Assembly: GCA_946575275.1 (NCBI GenBank)
Contig: CAMNZV010000073.1
Span: forward strand, 1 to 7,722
DNA: 7,722 nt
Reading direction: 5' to 3'
From: an uncultured Clostridium sp.
GTDB taxonomy: Bacteria > Bacillota > Clostridia > Clostridiales > Clostridiaceae
Shown in pieces: positions 5,684-7,722 of the stretch (position 1 is its first letter; each line of letters begins with the position of its first letter). A program made the translations under genes and the position numbers. Under the pieces are notes generated by a model. The model was not told the origin of the DNA. It worked only from the letters and a program-made list of their open reading frames with translations, and did no database searches.

Positions 5684-6652
5684 TTAATCTAAGCTGTTTT
5701 TATATTCATTTAAAACCTTTATTACATCTAAAGTACTTTCCATTCTATTTATTTTATCTTTTATTTCTGTACTTTTAGATAAGCCTTTTATATACCATGA
5801 AGCATGCTTTCTCATTTCTCTAATAGCCTTATATTCACCATCATACTCTATTGCAAGTAAATAATGCTTTATGCACATTTCAATTTTCTCTTTTGGAGGT
5901 ATTATTAGCTGTTCCTTATTGTTTAGTATATTTTCTATTTCTTTAAATATCCAAGGATTACCCATACTTCCTCTTGCAATCATTATACCATCACAATTTG
6001 TTAGCCTTACTAATTCTTTTGCATCCTTATAATTAAATACATCTCCATTTCCTATTACGGGAATTGATACTGCTTCTTTTACTTCTTTTATTATACCCCA
6101 ATCTGCCTTTCCTTGATACATTTGTTTTGTAGTTCTACCATGAAGGGTTATTGCATCTGCTCCAGCATTTTCAAGAAATTTTGCAAACTCCACTGCATTA
6201 ATATTATCATCATTAAATCCCTTTCTAAATTTTACTGTTACAGGCTTTGTAGATACTTTTTTTATCTCTCTTACTATTTCTGCTGCCAAGGCGGGTTCTT
6301 TTAAAAGTGCAGATCCCTCTCCATTTTTAATAATCTTAGGTGCAGGACATCCCATATTAATATCTATAATGCATATATCACTGTTATTATTAAAATATCT
6401 TTCTACAACTTCAGCCATAATTTTGGGGTCTCTTCCGAAAATTTGTACTGCTATAGGTTTTTCTTTATCTGAAATTCTTAATAAATCTTGTGTTTTTTGA
6501 CTTTCATAATATAATGCCTTTGCGCTAACCATTTCACTAAAGGTTAGTCCACAGCCCTGTTCCTTACATATTTGTCTAAATGATATGTCTGTCACCCCTG
6601 CCATAGGTGCTAAAAACACATTGTTACTGAAATTAAGATTACCTATTTTCAT
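5684..6652 (-). CDS. dusB: tRNA-dihydrouridine synthase (DusB type)
   Basis: 322 residues, a usual Dus length. The enzyme is FMN-dependent and uses NADPH to reduce uridines in the tRNA D-loop region to dihydrouridine. The N-terminal TIM barrel shows [13 protein letters not shown] (14-26), which lies near FMN, and DINMGCP (97-103), where C102 is the catalytic Cys. It also shows TVKFRKGF (139-146), LHGRT (170-174), and the phosphate-binding segments GNGDV (201-205) and ARGSMGNPW (226-234). The C-terminal part from about 240 is the helical tRNA-binding domain. The ATG follows AAGGAG, which overlaps the last codons of coaX; the two genes are 4 bases apart, so translation is probably coupled and they share the coaX promoter. 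No convincing terminator follows the stop, so some read-through into greA is possible. DusB is the usual Firmicute type, but Dus subtype is uncertain from sequence alone. Confidence 0.95.
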   Translation of the reverse strand: MKIGNLNFSNNVFLAPMAGVTDISFRQICKEQGCGLTFSEMVSAKALYYESQKTQDLLRISDKEKPIAVQIFGRDPKIMAEVVERYFNNNSDICIIDINMGCPAPKIIKNGEGSALLKEPALAAEIVREIKKVSTKPVTVKFRKGFNDDNINAVEFAKFLENAGADAITLHGRTTKQMYQGKADWGIIKEVKEAVSIPVIGNGDVFNYKDAKELVRLTNCDGIMIARGSMGNPWIFKEIENILNNKEQLIIPPKEKIEMCIKHYLLAIEYDGEYKAIREMRKHASWYIKGLSKSTEIKDKINRMESTLDVIKVLNEYKNSLD

Positions 6653-6656
6653 AAGC

Positions 6657-7436
6657 TTACTCCTTATTTTTATAATATATGATTCTTAATCCTTCTAAAG
6701 TTAATTCTGAATTAACTTTATCAATACAATCTGTTTCTGTAGAAATTAATTTTGCAAGTCCACCTGTTGCAATAACCAACGGCTCCTCTTTAGTATCCTT
6801 CATCATTTCTTTTTTCATCTTGTTTACTATGTATTCAACTTGACCTGTATATCCATATAGTATTCCAGATTGCATGCTTGATACTGTATTTTTACATATA
6901 ATTTTCCTTGGAAACTCTAACTCTACCCTTGGTAGCTTTGCAGCCTTTTCAAAAAGGGCATCTGAGGATATTTTAATTCCTGGAACAATGCATCCACCAA
7001 GATAGGTAGCATCACTTGTAACTGCACAAAAGGTAGTTGCTGTTCCAAAATCTATTATTATTATTGGTTTTTTATATATTTCATACGCAGCTACAGCATT
7101 TACTATTCTGTCTGCACCTACTTCTTTTGGGTTATCATACTTTATATTTATACCTGTTTTTATTCCAGGTCCTACTATAACTGGCTCTATTTCAAAGCAT
7201 TTTCTTATCATATTTTCTAATGAATGCATTATATCAGGTACAACTGAGGATATAATGATACCTTCTATTTCCTTATGGGATAATGAACTCATGTTAAATA
7301 GTTGCATAATTTGTACTGAATATTCATCTGATGTTTTCATTGTATCTGTAGATATTCTCCAACTGGTAATATAATTTTCACCATCATGGACTCCTAATAC
7401 TATATTAGTATTTCCAACATCAACAAGTAATATCAT
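6657..7436 (-). CDS. coaX: Type III pantothenate kinase (CoaX)
   Basis: 259 residues from the ATG chosen here. CoaX phosphorylates pantothenate with ATP, the first step of coenzyme A synthesis; the family belongs to the ASKHA fold and typically needs a monovalent cation. Phosphate-binding motif 1 is DVGNTN (6-11). GADRIVNA (107-114) is the conserved pantothenate-site region. Motif 2 is [11 protein letters not shown] (126-136), with D129 conserved. ATGGLA (223-228) lies in the C-terminal lobe. An in-frame GTG at 7445-7443 would add three residues (MAF). The ATG at 7436 is preferred because GGTGG stands 5 nt before it and the family normally starts MILLVDxGNT. It is the first gene of a coaX-dusB pair with a promoter about 80 nt upstream. 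The frame is intact and codon use matches greA and dusB. Confidence 0.96.
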   Translation of the reverse strand: MILLVDVGNTNIVLGVHDGENYITSWRISTDTMKTSDEYSVQIMQLFNMSSLSHKEIEGIIISSVVPDIMHSLENMIRKCFEIEPVIVGPGIKTGINIKYDNPKEVGADRIVNAVAAYEIYKKPIIIIDFGTATTFCAVTSDATYLGGCIVPGIKISSDALFEKAAKLPRVELEFPRKIICKNTVSSMQSGILYGYTGQVEYIVNKMKKEMMKDTKEEPLVIATGGLAKLISTETDCIDKVNSELTLEGLRIIYYKNKE

Positions 7437-7452
7437 AAAAGCCACCGCCTTA

Positions 7453-7479
7453 ATAAAATTAAAAGCAGCATACAGCTGC
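7453..7479 (-). terminator. Possible attenuator hairpin in the coaX leader
   Basis: On the minus strand GCAGC (7479-7475) pairs with GCTGC (7469-7465) across a 5-nt loop. It is followed by TTTTAATTTTAT. Flanking AAG/CTT can extend the stem with one bulge. The hairpin sits between the coaX promoter and start codon, so it could act as a weak terminator or attenuator. The stem is short. Confidence 0.3.
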
Positions 7480-7513
7480 CTTATCCAAAAACGACTAAAT
7501 TTTTCTCTCTATA

Positions 7514-7541
7514 ATTTTAACAACTCAGTGCTATTTGTCAA
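7514..7541 (-). promoter_or_regulatory. Sigma-A promoter for coaX-dusB
   Basis: On the minus strand TTGACA (7541-7536), a 16-nt spacer and TAAAAT (7519-7514) give a perfect -35 and a five-of-six -10. It points at coaX, leaving a leader of roughly 70 nt that contains the hairpin at 7465-7479. This separates coaX-dusB from whatever lies further upstream. Confidence 0.7.
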
Positions 7542-7635
7542 GTAATTTATTGTTGTTACAAACAAGCCTGTGATTGATTTATGATAATGTCTTAGTATAC
7601 CACTTTTGATTATGTGCCAAAATTCAAAAAATTAG

Positions 7636-7722
7636 TATAATAACCTCATAAGATTTAAATGGGATTTACACTATTCTGAGCTTTTAGAAAAACATGAGCA
7701 TATCAAATTATCCCCAAGCGCA
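7636..7722 (+). pseudogene. Possible integrase-type transposase fragment, open at the window end
   Basis: A plus-strand frame of 29 codons runs from just after a TAG (7633-7635) off the window end. Its residues include HYSELLEKHEHIKLSPSA. The pattern (aromatic/His, ELL, E-x-I-x-LS-x-S) resembles the helix-turn-helix segment before the catalytic domain in ISNCY/IS481-like transposases, which often read E-G-I-x-hydrophobic-S-x-S. No start codon with a ribosome site is present, so it is probably a 5'-truncated remnant or an internal piece after a frameshift. It points away from coaX. The assignment rests on recollected family pattern over about 20 residues and is tentative. If real, it marks a second insertion sequence beside the housekeeping block. 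Confidence 0.4.

Noticed and set aside
7437..7445. GTG start at 7445 for coaX
   Set aside because: The ATG at 7436 has better ribosome-site spacing and gives the family-typical [11 protein letters not shown] start. The GTG remains possible and would add only three residues.
7674..7722. 3' end of a gene upstream of coaX on the minus strand
   Set aside because: One minus-strand frame is open from the edge for 16 codons (ALGDNLICSCFSKSSE), but it matches no gene I recognise, and the plus-strand frame in the same bases looks more protein-like.

Overview
The window looks like a chromosomal segment of a low-GC Firmicute, most likely Clostridium-like. Codons end mostly in A or T, genes have strong GGAGG-type ribosome sites, and sigma-A-type promoters are easy to see. 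This is inferred from reading the sequence; no database search was possible.

Right part (about 3.57 kb to 7.54 kb) is a housekeeping block read on the minus strand: coaX (type III pantothenate kinase), dusB (tRNA-dihydrouridine synthase), greA (transcript-cleavage factor) and lysS (lysyl-tRNA synthetase). coaX has its own promoter and overlaps its translation signals with dusB. A perfect-consensus promoter (TTGACA, 17 nt, TATAAT) lies between dusB and greA and should drive greA-lysS.

The most interesting feature is lysS. It encodes 652 residues: a normal bacterial LysRS of about 498 residues, a repetitive linker, then an EMAP II/Trbp111-type tRNA-binding OB domain. Base and codon use change near the linker. 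The catalytic part is AT-rich and Clostridium-like. The tail, and the DNA beyond it down to about position 1000, has more G/C-ending codons and resembles Lachnospiraceae-type genes. The lysS 3' end and about 2.5 kb downstream therefore look acquired together, by recombination within lysS, by an element landing there, or as an assembly chimera.

The foreign-looking block (about 1.0 to 3.57 kb) holds, in minus-strand order: the lysS tail, a cluster of short repeats and palindromes, a strong terminator, a 27-residue membrane peptide, an alpha/beta hydrolase, a dense cluster of inverted repeats, an XRE regulator with its own promoter and terminator, and two small gene remnants joined by an ATGA overlap. 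The last remnant breaks off where the DNA becomes very AT-rich near position 1000.

Both window edges carry transposase sequence. At the left is the C-terminal 288 residues of an IS4-family transposase on the plus strand, with a complete Y-R-E-K signature. At the extreme right, plus strand, is a 29-codon open frame that resembles the helix-turn-helix region of an integrase-type transposase and runs off the end. No rRNA, tRNA or CRISPR array was found.
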